Assembly: GCA_023229405.1 (NCBI GenBank)
Contig: JALNZH010000014.1
Coordinates: forward strand, 1 to 27,629
Source of the DNA: Bacteroidota bacterium
GTDB taxonomy: Bacteria > Bacteroidota > Ignavibacteria > UBA10030 > UBA8401
DNA length: 27,629 nt
Reading direction: 5' to 3'
Positions within the stretch are counted from its first letter, which is position 1, and the number at the start of each line of letters is the position of its first letter. This document shows positions 1 through 8,488 of this stretch, one piece after another. The translations under genes and the position numbers were made by a program. Under the pieces are notes generated by a model that did no database searches, was not told the origin of the DNA, and saw only the letters and a list, made by a program, of their open reading frames with translations.

Positions 1-2484
1 GATGAAGACAAATCCTCCAATAACGACCAGATTAATCCCTAAGCTCAAATTCTTTCCAAGGTAAAACCCTGTCGGCTCAAAAGCCATCGTTAAAATATGG
101 TCACCCGGTGGAATAACAACTCCTCTGAACATGTAGTTGATCCTTTGAATATCTGTTGCTTTCCCATCAATAAATGCTTTCCATCCTTTTGGATACCATG
201 CTTCACTCAAAAACAGTAGATTATAACCTGTTGCCGTCACACGAAGTTCAAGATCCTGAATACCAAAATGTATATACTCTGCTGTTGCTCCCACCAGAGG
301 TCGATCAATTTTCAATTTCGGGTCTTGCATAACATAGGCAACCTCGCGAGGGTTGAAGTTCATATCTTTAATCTTATTCAGGATCTCCAATCCGGTCGCT
401 ACTTCATATCGATCAACAAAAAAAGCTCGTGGTAAATCAGTCCGATGATAATGGACAAATTTCCCTTGTGCGCCATACACAGGTATCATAACATTATTGG
501 AATCCTGTCGATCAGAAATGATATATTTTACATTCATCAATCCCCACAGGAGAGGATTTCCCAAACCGGCAACATCGTACATATCCTGAACTTGCCGCAT
601 TTTTGTGCCAGAGTAACCGAAGGCACTTTGAATTCTCCAATATGCAAGTGTATTGTTATACGGTGGTTGACCATTTTCAAATTCTAAAACTCGATAAAGC
701 GTCGTATCCTGTTTGATGTAAGAGACAAATTCTGGTTTTGTAAAATAGTCCGACGATTCAATCCCAGGTTTTGCATCCATCGGTTTACTATTCACTCTCC
801 AAAGGTCACTTAAAACAGCTATAACTAAAATAACCGTCAACAAGGAGACAGTAATTTTATTAGTTTGGAATAAATACAGTGCTACAAGTGCAACTAAAAT
901 GAAGAGAGAAGCAAAAGTAACATCGCTGGCAACTAATGTGCCGATGGTTTTAAATAGCTCGTTCAATACTGCTTGATTGTTTCCGTATGACCTTGAAAGA
1001 ATTTGAGTTGCTTCCTGTTGTGAAATAAATAATTCATAGATCGTAACAATGAAATCTTTTGCAATGATAGAAATAATTAATAATGTCGCAACAGCCAACA
1101 ACGAATATTCAAGATATTTTTTCCTTCGTATATTTTGTTCTTCGGCATCTTTCATCAAGGATACTATTCCATAACTCGCAAGGACAGGAAGCATGATTTG
1201 CACAAGAATAAGTGCCATAGATGGTATTCGAAATTTATTAAACATCGGGAAATAATTAAACATCAGATCGTAGATCACTGAGAACTCTTTCCCGAAAGAG
1301 ACCAACAGTGATAATACAATAAGTACAATAATATATTGAACAAACGGATCTTTCCTGTTCCTCCATGCACCGATTCCAGCGAACATGATAATAATGATCC
1401 CCATATATTGGGGTGCATCGGTAAAAGGCATATTTCCAATATACGTGTTTAATCGCATATCCTGCCCTTGCGACAAAACACCCCGATATGAATGCCAACC
1501 AAATCCATGCGAAGAAGGTATGAAAAAAGAAATTATTTCTCCTGGAGAAAATGACCAATTCGTTGCATAATCATAATCCAATCCTCCATTTGTAGTGCCC
1601 TTCGCCTGTTGTTGAGTCGATGGAACAATCGGATCTGAACCCCGCATTGAGTATTCAGAATATTCCAATGTCGAGAGGTATTGATCACCTGTCATAGCGA
1701 ATGCAAGAACAGTTGCAACAGCAAAGACTATTCCGGATTGAAGCAAGCCTTTCCAGTTTTCTTTTTTAAAAATTGTTCGCAGCAGAAAAAACAAATAGTA
1801 TAAACCGAAAGCGAGATAACAATAAAAAATCATTTGAATATGTCCCGGCAAAAGCATAAAGTGCACGAGCAAAATCAGAGATAAAAAAGATACTACCGTA
1901 AACTTTTCTCTTAATCGTTCCAAAATCATGAAGATAAATGGGAAAAAAGCAATCACGGGAACTTTCGTCATATGCCCCACCATTACAAGAATAATAATGA
2001 ATGTTGAGTGCATCACCGCAAGACCGGATATCAAAGCTGCAATTTTGTTTTTCAATTTGTCATAAACAAACCAATACATCCCAATTCCTAAGATGAGATA
2101 ATAGAACAATCCCCAACCGACATCCGGACTGTTAATGATCGCTCCGAATAGAATTGAAGTACGGTTTATTACTAAAGCCGACATGTCAAAATATCGTTCT
2201 CCGTGAATCATCAAACTTGCATATCCAGGCATGCCGCAAAATATGTAGGGGTTCCAAAGAGGAAAAACATCTTGCTGGTCAGCATCGGCGACTAAAGTCT
2301 GAAAACTTTTTGATGCAATATTATCTGCTGCAATAAAGACTTTGCCATCAAATACCAATTCATGAAAGAAAATAATCAAGGACAAAAAAATAACCGCGAT
2401 CGCAGCTGGATGTTGATATGTTAAGGGAATAATCATTGAGCCGTGCGTTTTTTTTGTTTGTTTCACATTTTTGATGACGGCCAT
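1..2484 (-). CDS. YfhO-family polytopic membrane protein, C-terminus beyond window edge
   Basis: The frame is open from an ATG at 2484 to the window edge, 828 codons with no stop, so the C-terminal end is missing. The translation begins with a short basic segment and then one hydrophobic helix (about residues 26-43). Many membrane segments follow, separated by soluble loops. A large soluble region begins near residue 570 and carries a typical YfhO ending near residues 760-790 (EAWYPKGWKAFIDGK, then a PPGDH turn). YfhO proteins (PF09586) are multi-pass membrane proteins with a GT-C glycosyltransferase-like fold, and those studied in Firmicutes glycosylate cell-wall polymers. The substrate here is unknown. 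The gene is alone on its strand here, with a decayed intron upstream. Family assignment is firm; function is inferred only from the family. Confidence 0.85.
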   Translation of the reverse strand, partial: MAVIKNVKQTKKTHGSMIIPLTYQHPAAIAVIFLSLIIFFHELVFDGKVFIAADNIASKSFQTLVADADQQDVFPLWNPYIFCGMPGYASLMIHGERYFDMSALVINRTSILFGAIINSPDVGWGLFYYLILGIGMYWFVYDKLKNKIAALISGLAVMHSTFIIILVMVGHMTKVPVIAFFPFIFMILERLREKFTVVSFLSLILLVHFMLLPGHIQMIFYCYLAFGLYYLFFLLRTIFKKENWKGLLQSGIVFAVATVLAFAMTGDQYLSTLEYSEYSMRGSDPIVPSTQQQAKGTTNGGLDYDYATNWSFSPGEIISFFIPSSHGFGWHSYRGVLSQGQDMRLNTYIGNMPFTDAPQYMGIIIIMFAGIGAWRNRKDPFVQYIIVLIVLSLLVSFGKEFSVIYDLMFNYFPMFNKFRIPSMALILVQIMLPVLASYGIVSLMKDAEEQNIRRKKYLEYSLLAVATLLIISIIAKDFIVTIYELFISQQEATQILSRSYGNNQAVLNELFKTIGTLVASDVTFASLFILVALVALYLFQTNKITVSLLTVILVIAVLSDLWRVNSKPMDAKPGIESSDYFTKPEFVSYIKQDTTLYRVLEFENGQPPYNNTLAYWRIQSAFGYSGTKMRQVQDMYDVAGLGNPLLWGLMNVKYIISDRQDSNNVMIPVYGAQGKFVHYHRTDLPRAFFVDRYEVATGLEILNKIKDMNFNPREVAYVMQDPKLKIDRPLVGATAEYIHFGIQDLELRVTATGYNLLFLSEAWYPKGWKAFIDGKATDIQRINYMFRGVVIPPGDHILTMAFEPTGFYLGKNLSLGINLVVIGGFVFI

Positions 2485-2521
2485 AATCTTATAGGATTGT
2501 GATAGAAAAAATGGTGTTTAG

Positions 2522-2553
2522 TAAAAATAGGATAAAAAGTGGAGAGTTACAAA
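2522..2553 (-). promoter_or_regulatory. Possible Bacteroidota-type promoter of the YfhO gene
   Basis: Read on the minus strand there is TTTG (2550-2553), a 20-nt spacer and TATTTTTA (2522-2529), which resembles the Bacteroidota -33 TTTG and -7 TAnnTTTG elements with one mismatch. It lies 37 nt upstream of the YfhO ATG. The region is AT-rich, so chance matches are likely. Confidence 0.3.
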
Positions 2554-2694
2554 AACAAACTTATTGCAATTTTAAGAAACTCTTTTCGTGCTTTTGTTAT
2601 TTTACTTGGTAGCAACTGATCCTTTTCGCGTTATGTAAGTAAATACATCCAGTCGATATTCTCTGATAATCGCGTGGAATTATTTAGATATAGA

Positions 2695-2759
2695 GGAGGA
2701 TTGCAATGATCCTCCGTCCCATCATCAAACCGAACGGACGGATTTCCCGTATTCGGCTT
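2695..2759 (-). ncRNA. Group II intron domains V and VI
   Basis: On the minus strand the segment 2726-2759 folds as a domain V. The lower helix AAGCCGAA / UUCGGUUU contains the catalytic AGC triad, followed by an upper ACGG / CCGU stem, a GAAA-type loop and a two-base bulge. Five bases of linker and a GGGAC segment follow. The next hairpin has GGAGGAT / ATCCTCC arms (2695-2715) and matches domain VI in position and size. Domain V is the most conserved part of these ribozymes and here appears intact, unlike the protein. Confidence 0.78.
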
Positions 2760-3161
2760 TCCCGTGAGATTAACTCCTCTTAAGGGCTTTAGTGGATCAG
2801 TGATAAGGTTAAGGAGAGAAACAAGTTCGTTTGCACGTAAGATATCTTTTGAGATGCGAAAGCTCTGATGTTTCACCGCTTTTCGATGAAACACCGCAAT
2901 CGCATTCTGACCCAGTGGTTTAATTGCCCAAACAGACCTTTCACATTTGCCATTCGAAAGTAGTTTCCAAATCCTCTCAACGTGAGATTCAGTTGCTAAT
3001 CACCTCGCTGACATTGTGTGGTTGTTGTCACCGCGTCAAAATTCTAAAAAGTGATTTGAACAAGCACGTTCCCTTGTTTGCTCAAGATTGTGATGGGCAA
3101 AGCTTTTATCGTAGAGACAAAACCATTTTCGTTTCTTTGTCACTGTATCCTTTTTTGCCAA
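2760..3161 (-). pseudogene. Group II intron reverse transcriptase/maturase remnant
   Basis: Two pieces of one intron-encoded protein survive on the minus strand. The N-terminal piece (3036-3161) translates around FCLYDKSFAHHNLEQTRER, like the start of the RT0/RT1 region, and hits a stop at 3036. The maturase (X) domain piece (2873-2998) contains LTLRGFGNYFRMANVKGLF followed by a W-RMRLRCF segment, like the family consensus of R-G-W-x-N-Y-F and R-R-L-R. It ends at a stop at 2873. After CFIEK one missing base would restore a second frame (AVKHQSFRIS...) running on toward domain V. The whole RT palm, including the YADD region, is absent. The product cannot be active. The order of pieces and adjacent domain V make the identification secure although each piece is short. 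Confidence 0.72.
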
Positions 3162-3295
3162 CTACCTTCATAAGTCCGAGGTTTTCTGGCGATTCTATAG
3201 TTCCTTACGGGGAATAATCCTTCGACTATTGTTTTTTTTCATTCTCTATGGTAGTTCGTTTCCTTACAACAGAGTCTCTTCACGCAACCTTCTTG

Positions 3296-3312
3296 CCCGC
3301 CAGAGGCGGGCT
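3296..3312. repeat. Short GC-rich palindrome inside the intron remnant
   Basis: GCCCGCC, a 3-nt AGA loop, then GGCGGGC: a perfect 7-bp stem in an otherwise AT-rich region. It resembles REP-type hairpins scattered in many genomes. It could instead be a structural helix of the intron, since it lies in the ribozyme part. Confidence 0.5.
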
Positions 3313-3797
3313 TGCAACGAACTCATTTCGACTTTCATCAGATATTCTAATGCTACTATGAACACTCCTCTGGCTCCTCACAAAGCATCGCTATGCATTT
3401 CACTTTTTGCTTTTAGCATTCGCTTAGAATCATTTCAGTTTCGGCTTTCGCATCTCCCTCGCTCATGATCAACTTTACAATGCCCCCCACAGTCATAACA
3501 TCAGCTTCCCTTCCATACTGAACGTAAACACTTCCCGTATCCTCAGTTTCCTTTTGCACACTGCTCCTTAAGTTTACTAAGCCGATTGGTGTGTAGCTGA
3601 CTTCTCAGTTTTATTAACGGATCGTCGATGCGGAAAGCCACCTCCGGTTCGCTTGTTTCTTCAGTTTGGATTTTCGTCTTGGATTCTTTAGATCCCACGT
3701 TACAGTGAACACTTTACGTGTGACTATATCGCCCGGTTTGCTTTCGGTGATAAGAAGACTTTAACCTCATAGTTGATGTTACTGCACAGCACAATAA

Positions 3798-3821
3798 AAA
3801 ACCCTCAAGAATGAGGGTTTT
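3798..3821. terminator. Terminator-like hairpin beside the presumed intron 5' end
   Basis: AAAACCCTC, loop AAGAAT, GAGGGTTTT. On the minus strand the hairpin is followed by a T run. It could end transcripts from the transposase remnant. On the minus strand the presumed intron start lies a few bases downstream, which is the preferred target of group IIC introns. Confidence 0.55.
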
Positions 3822-3997
3822 GATTCTTTTAATATTTGTATAGGGACATCTGAAAAAACCCTCTCAGCGCGTTGTTTGAGTGAGAGAGTGTAAAAAAGAG
3901 TTGGTTGGGTGGTAAAATGTTCTTTGACAAGGTCAATTCATCATCCGAAGATCTCCCAAAGTGTGGGAGCATCTTAAGAAGAGTGTTGTTAGACACT

Positions 3998-4920
3998 CTA
4001 CCGCGCTCTTTTTGGCGTTAGAGTGATCATTTGCCTGATATTATAGACCAGAGCCGCCATCGAGAACTGGAAGCGGTTGCGTTTGAAGTCATAATATCGG
4101 CACCTGGTGTAATTCAAGACCACTGTCATAAACGCGAACGGTTTCTCAACAGCGTTTCGAGTTCGAAAAAATATTTTGTTTTGAACGATCTGCTTTTTTG
4201 TTAACGGTCGATTCCCGTATCCCTTATGCATGATCTTTGGAACGATACCAGCTTTTTGCAATGCAATACGGCGTTCTTTGTTGGCATATCCTTTATCGGC
4301 GTGCACTTGTTTCTCTGTGCCGAACAGGAGATCGTCGAACTTATTTGAATCATGAACATTGGCAGATGTGAACTCTGCCGTATGGATCACATCGGTTTGA
4401 TCATCCATACCAATATGCCCTTATACCCGTAGTGCGTTTTTCCTCTACGCACCGTGAATTGGGCATCAGAATCATGATGACTATTGGGTGTTGCCTGTGC
4501 TTCTTTGATCGTCGCATCAACGATGGTCCCTTTACCGACGATCATTCTACGCTATTCAAGCTGTTTGTTGAATGACGAAAAGAGTTTTTGGTCTAAGCCT
4601 AACCGTGCAAATTGTTCACGATACCTACAGATCGCAGTTTCATCCGGTATCAAATCACCACTGGCCAAGCCGAGAAAAAGCTGAAAGCTTCTTCGGTCTG
4701 CAATCTCTTCCTCAAAGCGAGGATCCGAGAGATTATAGATACTCTGAAGGAGAAAGCACTTGACGATCACCAGTCGATCGTGCGATGGACGTCCAGATGA
4801 TGAAAGACCGGCTTTCTCTTTTGAAAGAACACGTTCAATTGGTTGCAGGAGCTTCTTCCAATCGATCTTCACATTGATGAAGTTCAGCGATTGTTTGCTC
4901 TGCGTTTTGATGTGTTTCAG
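3998..4920 (-). pseudogene. IS5-family transposase, broken by stop and frameshift
   Basis: The N-terminal part (4552-4872) has the DUF772-type domain seen in IS5 transposases (GRPSHDRLVIVKCFLLQ, LSDPRFEEEIADRRSF, IPDETAICRYR). The C-terminal part (3998-4408) carries the rest of the DDE domain. Catalytic positions are visible: D in GTIVDATI, D in HADKGYANKERR and E in RNAVEKPFAFM. The lesions are an in-frame TAG at 4552-4554 between KQLE and RRMIVGKG, and an apparent one-base deletion near 4409-4415 where GYKG should continue as an H-I-G-M-D-D run. There is also probably a lost start: homologous-looking residues LKHIKTQSKQSLNF extend upstream to a CTG at 4918-4920. A GTG at 4870 remains as a possible internal start. 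I could not find matching terminal inverted repeats, so the element may also be truncated. Confidence 0.87.
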
Positions 4921-5010
4921 ATAATGAGCGCCGGCTGCTAGAGAATTTTGATACTCCGCGCAATAACGTAAACAAGGTACTTCCGATCACGTCGATTTAT
5001 TACTTTCATA

Positions 5011-5042
5011 TTTGATTCTCCTCGCTCCAATCGCTATATTTT
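5011..5042 (+). promoter_or_regulatory. Likely promoter of the YbbR-like gene
   Basis: TTTG (5011-5014), a 20-nt spacer and TATATTTT (5035-5042) match the Bacteroidota TTTG / TAnnTTTG promoter in all but the last base. It lies 12 nt before the ATG, so the 5' leader would be very short, and no Shine-Dalgarno sequence is seen. Confidence 0.45.
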
Positions 5043-5054
5043 CTTCAATATCAT

Positions 5055-5972
5055 ATGAAAGAACGTAAATTTCCCCTCTTACTCTTTTCTCTTTTTTTTG
5101 CCTTTCTTGTTTGGACTTCGGTTAATCTGGGCAATCTCTTTATTACCACAATCGAAGTTCAAGTAAGAATTGAAAACCTCCGCCCTGACCAAGCAGTGGC
5201 CGTACCATTACCTAGAACTGTTCGATTCACTATTCAAGGATCCGGGTGGCAATTATTAAACACTTTACTCACTCCAAACCTATATTATACTATTGACTTT
5301 TTAACATTGTCGCAAAACAATACGCTTTTTACCTCCCGGGATTTGACTGAACGGGTAAACATGACTTCATCAATTAAAATACTTTCAACATCTCCGGATA
5401 CTGTAATCGTTCGTCTAGAAGAGCGCACATCAAAAAAGGTACCGATTACCCCATCGATAAATATTACTTTCCGTGATGGATTTGGAATTGTTGGACATAT
5501 CGAAGCAAAGCCGGACAGTATTACTATTACTGGGGCCCGTTCTCTACTCTCTAAAGTTCATTCGTGGAACACTACATCAGTAGCGTTATTTGATCTCAAT
5601 GCGCCAGTGAAAATGCAATTCGCGCTGTCGGATACTTTACTCTTTGAAATCGCGCGCCCAAATACAACTATTGTTGTAACATTCGATGTTCAACCAATAG
5701 CCGAGCGAACTATCGAAGATATTCCAATTGAAATTATGCAAGTTCCTGAAAATAGAAATGTTGTTCTCATCCCACCGAAAATTTCAATCATTGTTAGATC
5801 AGGGGTGAACAACGTAGCACATTTATCGAAAAAGGATTTTCAGGCATACATTGATTATAAAGCCATTCTGCTCGACACAAGTGGAATGATAAAAGCAACG
5901 ATTACAGGACCAGAACATGTTAAGATTGTCCAGTTACAACCGGAACAGATTCAATATGTGGTGCGGAAATAA
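5055..5972 (+). CDS. YbbR-like (CdaR-type) membrane-anchored protein
   Basis: 305 aa. One N-terminal membrane helix (about residues 8-28, LLLFSLFFAFLVWTSVNLG) is followed by an extracytoplasmic beta-rich region. This splits into about three similar modules of roughly 80 residues with the YbbR pattern, for example KKVPITPSINITFRDGFGIV followed by PDSITITGARSLL. YbbR proteins (PF07949) act outside the membrane; CdaR of Firmicutes regulates the cyclic-di-AMP synthase CdaA. No cdaA is in this window, so that role is not supported here. The ATG at 5055 is followed at once by a basic stretch and the helix, which supports the start. It converges tail to tail with the next gene, 6 nt apart. Confidence 0.72.
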   Translation: MKERKFPLLLFSLFFAFLVWTSVNLGNLFITTIEVQVRIENLRPDQAVAVPLPRTVRFTIQGSGWQLLNTLLTPNLYYTIDFLTLSQNNTLFTSRDLTERVNMTSSIKILSTSPDTVIVRLEERTSKKVPITPSINITFRDGFGIVGHIEAKPDSITITGARSLLSKVHSWNTTSVALFDLNAPVKMQFALSDTLLFEIARPNTTIVVTFDVQPIAERTIEDIPIEIMQVPENRNVVLIPPKISIIVRSGVNNVAHLSKKDFQAYIDYKAILLDTSGMIKATITGPEHVKIVQLQPEQIQYVVRK

Positions 5973-5978
5973 ATCTAC

Positions 5979-7634
5979 TTAGAATGCTTTGTTGAGTCTA
6001 AAGAATATTGCCACTGGGGCCTGCTTATCTGTTCTCCAAGCAAAACCCAACCGGGCATCGCCATCATGCCAAGCTATGGCGAAACCGTAATCTGAACGAA
6101 CCTGTGATGATTTGAAGGAAGTAAGACCTTCGTACACTGCCCATTTTGTATTTACAGTTGTCACAGCTCCAGCGTTGCCGAAGGCAATCACACTTAGACT
6201 GTTGGGGAAAAAAAATATTTCATCGATTAATTCTCCACTCAACCGATATTCTAAGTTGGCAAGTAACATCCTGTTCCCCGAGAATTCCTTAAATCCATAA
6301 GCCGGCAACGTATTTGCACCGCCAAGTTGAAAGTCCTTTTGTGCGATGGTGTTCCCTTCTAGCATTCCTGCGCGGAGCCGGAGATTGATTTGATCATCAT
6401 CTGACAATGGTTGAAACCGTCGAAGATCAATTATCGCTTGTGAAAAATCGAAATCCCCTCCGAGTTCATTTCCGCCATATTCTCCTCGGGCATACAGATT
6501 CCATCCTTCTGTATGGAAACGATATTTTTCAACCGTGCTGATGCCTGCACTGAGTGAGATACTTTTCATCGTTCCTATGTTCACCTGTGGATTCCCGCGA
6601 AATGTATTCCCGCCAAAAACTGCCCATCGAGCGCCGGTATGCATCGTCGCATAACGATCATTTAAGTACCGGACATCAATCATCATAGACATATCCATGT
6701 CTTTTGTGTAACGAGATGAATGCAAAGAAAACCCTTCGCGCTGATAATAATCCCGGAAATCTTCCCTGAAAAACAACGCAGCAAGGTTGTTTTCACTTAG
6801 CGACATAATCCATTCGTCTTTTGTATCCGTCAAGCTATGCGCTTCACCACCAATTTCATACAGCGTTTCATCAGATACGGCAAACTGTCTGCCTAATCCC
6901 ATCTGAATCCGCCATTTATGGGAAGTAACTCCATAACCGAAAGATCCATAACCGGAGATTGCTTTACTCCCATCCCAATAGAATTTTTTTTCTGATCCTA
7001 TTCCAAAGAACAGACCCTCAACTCTATTGTAGCGAAAAAGAAAATTATCATCAAAGACATTTTCCGAATTCCAAAAGTAGGGTTTGAAGGAATATGAATA
7101 TTTTGTACGATAAGTAGTTTTTCGTCGATATTTATTCGCTGGTGTAGTAGAAGACTGTTCCGTAAATCCTTCAACATACGCACCATCTTCTTTTGAAATC
7201 CCTCCGTTCATCGCCCGTACATTCCCATTAATGCGGGATGTCCTTTTTAATTCGATATCACCGTTAACAACAAGGATGTCGCCGTTCACTGTACCTCGTA
7301 CAATTAACGTACCATTCTTCACTACCAAATCTCCCATCACAGTATCTTTGTCGACAATTTCCGTATTACCGTTGTACGTGACAGCATCCGAAGAGATTTT
7401 TGCATTTTTGTTGTCGCGTTCTTGTTCATCAATGTCATTACGATATTCAACGTTGTTGGATCGCTTTTCGACTATATAATCCATCTGAGATTCAATGTGG
7501 TCAACGACATCATCAACTAGTTTTTCAAAACTATTTGTGGTTTGATCAATGCGGTCTTCAACATCGGTATCCTGGGCAGCGGAAACAGAAACGAACATCA
7601 AAACGGCACTAATAAGCGTAACAATACGTTGCAT
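5979..7634 (-). CDS. Outer-membrane beta-barrel protein with bactofilin-like repeat domain
   Basis: 551 aa. A signal peptide (residues 1-20, ending SAA before QDT) is followed by a charged, probably helical segment (25-80). Next are short G-D/G-N repeats at about 98-145 (VMGDLVVKNGTLIVRG, VNGDILVVNG, INGNVRAMNG), like the beta-helix turns of bactofilin-type polymer-forming domains. From about 170 on there are alternating aromatic strands. The end of the barrel resembles the Omp85/surface-antigen C-terminal region (FQLGGANTLPAYGFKEFSGN, then an LANLEYRL strand), closing with a C-terminal F. It probably sits in the outer membrane with the repeat domain in the periplasm. A good ribosome site (GGAGG, 7 nt before ATG) fixes the start. 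No POTRA domains are seen, so it is not BamA. Function unknown. Confidence 0.75.
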   Translation of the reverse strand: MQRIVTLISAVLMFVSVSAAQDTDVEDRIDQTTNSFEKLVDDVVDHIESQMDYIVEKRSNNVEYRNDIDEQERDNKNAKISSDAVTYNGNTEIVDKDTVMGDLVVKNGTLIVRGTVNGDILVVNGDIELKRTSRINGNVRAMNGGISKEDGAYVEGFTEQSSTTPANKYRRKTTYRTKYSYSFKPYFWNSENVFDDNFLFRYNRVEGLFFGIGSEKKFYWDGSKAISGYGSFGYGVTSHKWRIQMGLGRQFAVSDETLYEIGGEAHSLTDTKDEWIMSLSENNLAALFFREDFRDYYQREGFSLHSSRYTKDMDMSMMIDVRYLNDRYATMHTGARWAVFGGNTFRGNPQVNIGTMKSISLSAGISTVEKYRFHTEGWNLYARGEYGGNELGGDFDFSQAIIDLRRFQPLSDDDQINLRLRAGMLEGNTIAQKDFQLGGANTLPAYGFKEFSGNRMLLANLEYRLSGELIDEIFFFPNSLSVIAFGNAGAVTTVNTKWAVYEGLTSFKSSQVRSDYGFAIAWHDGDARLGFAWRTDKQAPVAIFFRLNKAF

Positions 7635-7711
7635 AGGAACCTCCGGTTATAGATAGTATAAATTTTTTACGATCCAGCCTATAAAAAGTTACGGCATAAT
7701 ACTTTATCACC

Positions 7712-7742
7712 TTTGAATACTCGCTGAAATTTTGTAATTTTT
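7712..7742 (+). promoter_or_regulatory. Likely promoter of pdxJ
   Basis: TTTG (7712-7715), a 19-nt spacer and TAATTTTT (7735-7742) fit the Bacteroidota promoter with one mismatch. It ends 10 nt before the pdxJ ATG, again implying a very short leader without a Shine-Dalgarno sequence. Confidence 0.4.
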
Positions 7743-7752
7743 CAACATTAGT

Positions 7753-8463
7753 ATGAGACTCTGTGTCAATATTGATCATATCGCAACATTGCGAAATTCA
7801 AGAGGGGGTTCTGAACCGGACCCAGTTGTTGCTGCACAGATATGCGAACAATCTGGCGCAGATGGAATTGTTGTCCACCTACGCGAAGATCGACGCCATA
7901 TAAAAGATCATGACGTCTGGAAACTGCGTGAAATTCTTGAAACCAAACTTGATTTAGAAATGGGCGCTTCGGAAGAGATAGTTACTATTGCGCTGAAAGT
8001 TTTGCCCAATCTGGTAACGCTCGTGCCGGAAAAACGACAGGAATTAACGACAGAAGGCGGATTGGATGTAATTACCCATAAAGAAAGGTTGAAAAATGTC
8101 ATTCAACAATTCCACTCCAAAAATATTCCCGTAAGCCTGTTCATTGACCCTGTGTTAATACAAATTGAAACGTCGAAAGAAATCGGCGCTGATATGATTG
8201 AAATTCATACCGGAGAATACGCAGAGGCAAAAACACCAGAAGACATTCAACGGTATCTGAAGACAATTAAACATGCTGCTTCTGCAGGAAAAAAACTTAA
8301 TCTTGGTGTAAACGCAGGACATGGATTAAACTACATAAATGTATCGGCGGTGAGCGCAATCCCGGAGATAGATGAGTTGAGCATCGGGCATTCGATCATT
8401 TCTCATGCGGCATTTGTAGGTCTTGGACAAGCGGTTAAAGAAATGTTATCTTTAGTGAAATAA
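7753..8463 (+). CDS. pdxJ: Pyridoxine 5'-phosphate synthase PdxJ
   Basis: 236 aa, the usual length. PdxJ condenses 1-deoxy-D-xylulose 5-phosphate with 3-amino-2-oxopropyl phosphate to give pyridoxine 5'-phosphate, the last ring-forming step of DXP-dependent vitamin B6 synthesis in the cytosol. The TIM-barrel signatures are all present: NIDHIATLRNSRGG (6-19), VHLREDRRHI with H42 and R44 (41-50), LEMG with E69, GVNAGHGLNY with H190 (185-194) and the phosphate-binding IGHSIISHA (211-219). These match the catalytic His, Glu and His of the E. coli enzyme. The start is set by the family, which begins a few residues before NIDH. It is divergent from the outer-membrane barrel gene, and its stop codon lies inside a shared terminator. 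Confidence 0.97.
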   Translation: MRLCVNIDHIATLRNSRGGSEPDPVVAAQICEQSGADGIVVHLREDRRHIKDHDVWKLREILETKLDLEMGASEEIVTIALKVLPNLVTLVPEKRQELTTEGGLDVITHKERLKNVIQQFHSKNIPVSLFIDPVLIQIETSKEIGADMIEIHTGEYAEAKTPEDIQRYLKTIKHAASAGKKLNLGVNAGHGLNYINVSAVSAIPEIDELSIGHSIISHAAFVGLGQAVKEMLSLVK

Positions 8464-8488
8464 AAAAACCGCCGAAGCGGTTTTTTTA
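8462..8488. terminator. Bidirectional terminator shared by pdxJ and the BFN gene
   Basis: A7-CCGC, loop CGAA, GCGG-T7: a perfect symmetric hairpin with an A run on one side and a T run on the other, so it works on both strands. The pdxJ stop (8461-8463) and the stop of the convergent gene (8486-8488) both lie in its arms. Confidence 0.9.

Larger units (their letters stand above)
2690..3792 (-). mobile_element. Degenerate, internally deleted group II intron
   Basis: Read on the minus strand, the 3' end has a domain V hairpin (about 2726-2759) followed by a domain VI-like hairpin (2695-2715). Just upstream are remnants of a reverse transcriptase/maturase gene (2760-3161). About 630 nt further upstream without a coding frame fits the size of ribozyme domains I-IV. 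The 3' boundary is placed just after domain VI at about 2690. The 5' boundary is a guess: GTGCT at 3788-3792 is the nearest match to the GUGYG start of group II introns and sits right after a terminator-like hairpin. The element is about 1.1 kb, half the usual 2-2.5 kb, because most of the reverse transcriptase is gone. It should not be mobile by itself; residual splicing is possible but doubtful. Confidence 0.72.

Noticed and set aside
2924..3468. Two plus-strand frames of 97 and 79 codons
   Set aside because: They overlap the group II intron remnant, which explains the region better, and show low-complexity, non-protein-like sequence.
3840..5045. Terminal inverted repeats and target duplication of the IS5 element
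   Set aside because: The GGGACATCTGAAAAAACC stretch near 3842 has no matching inverted copy near 4920-5045. The ends could not be defined.
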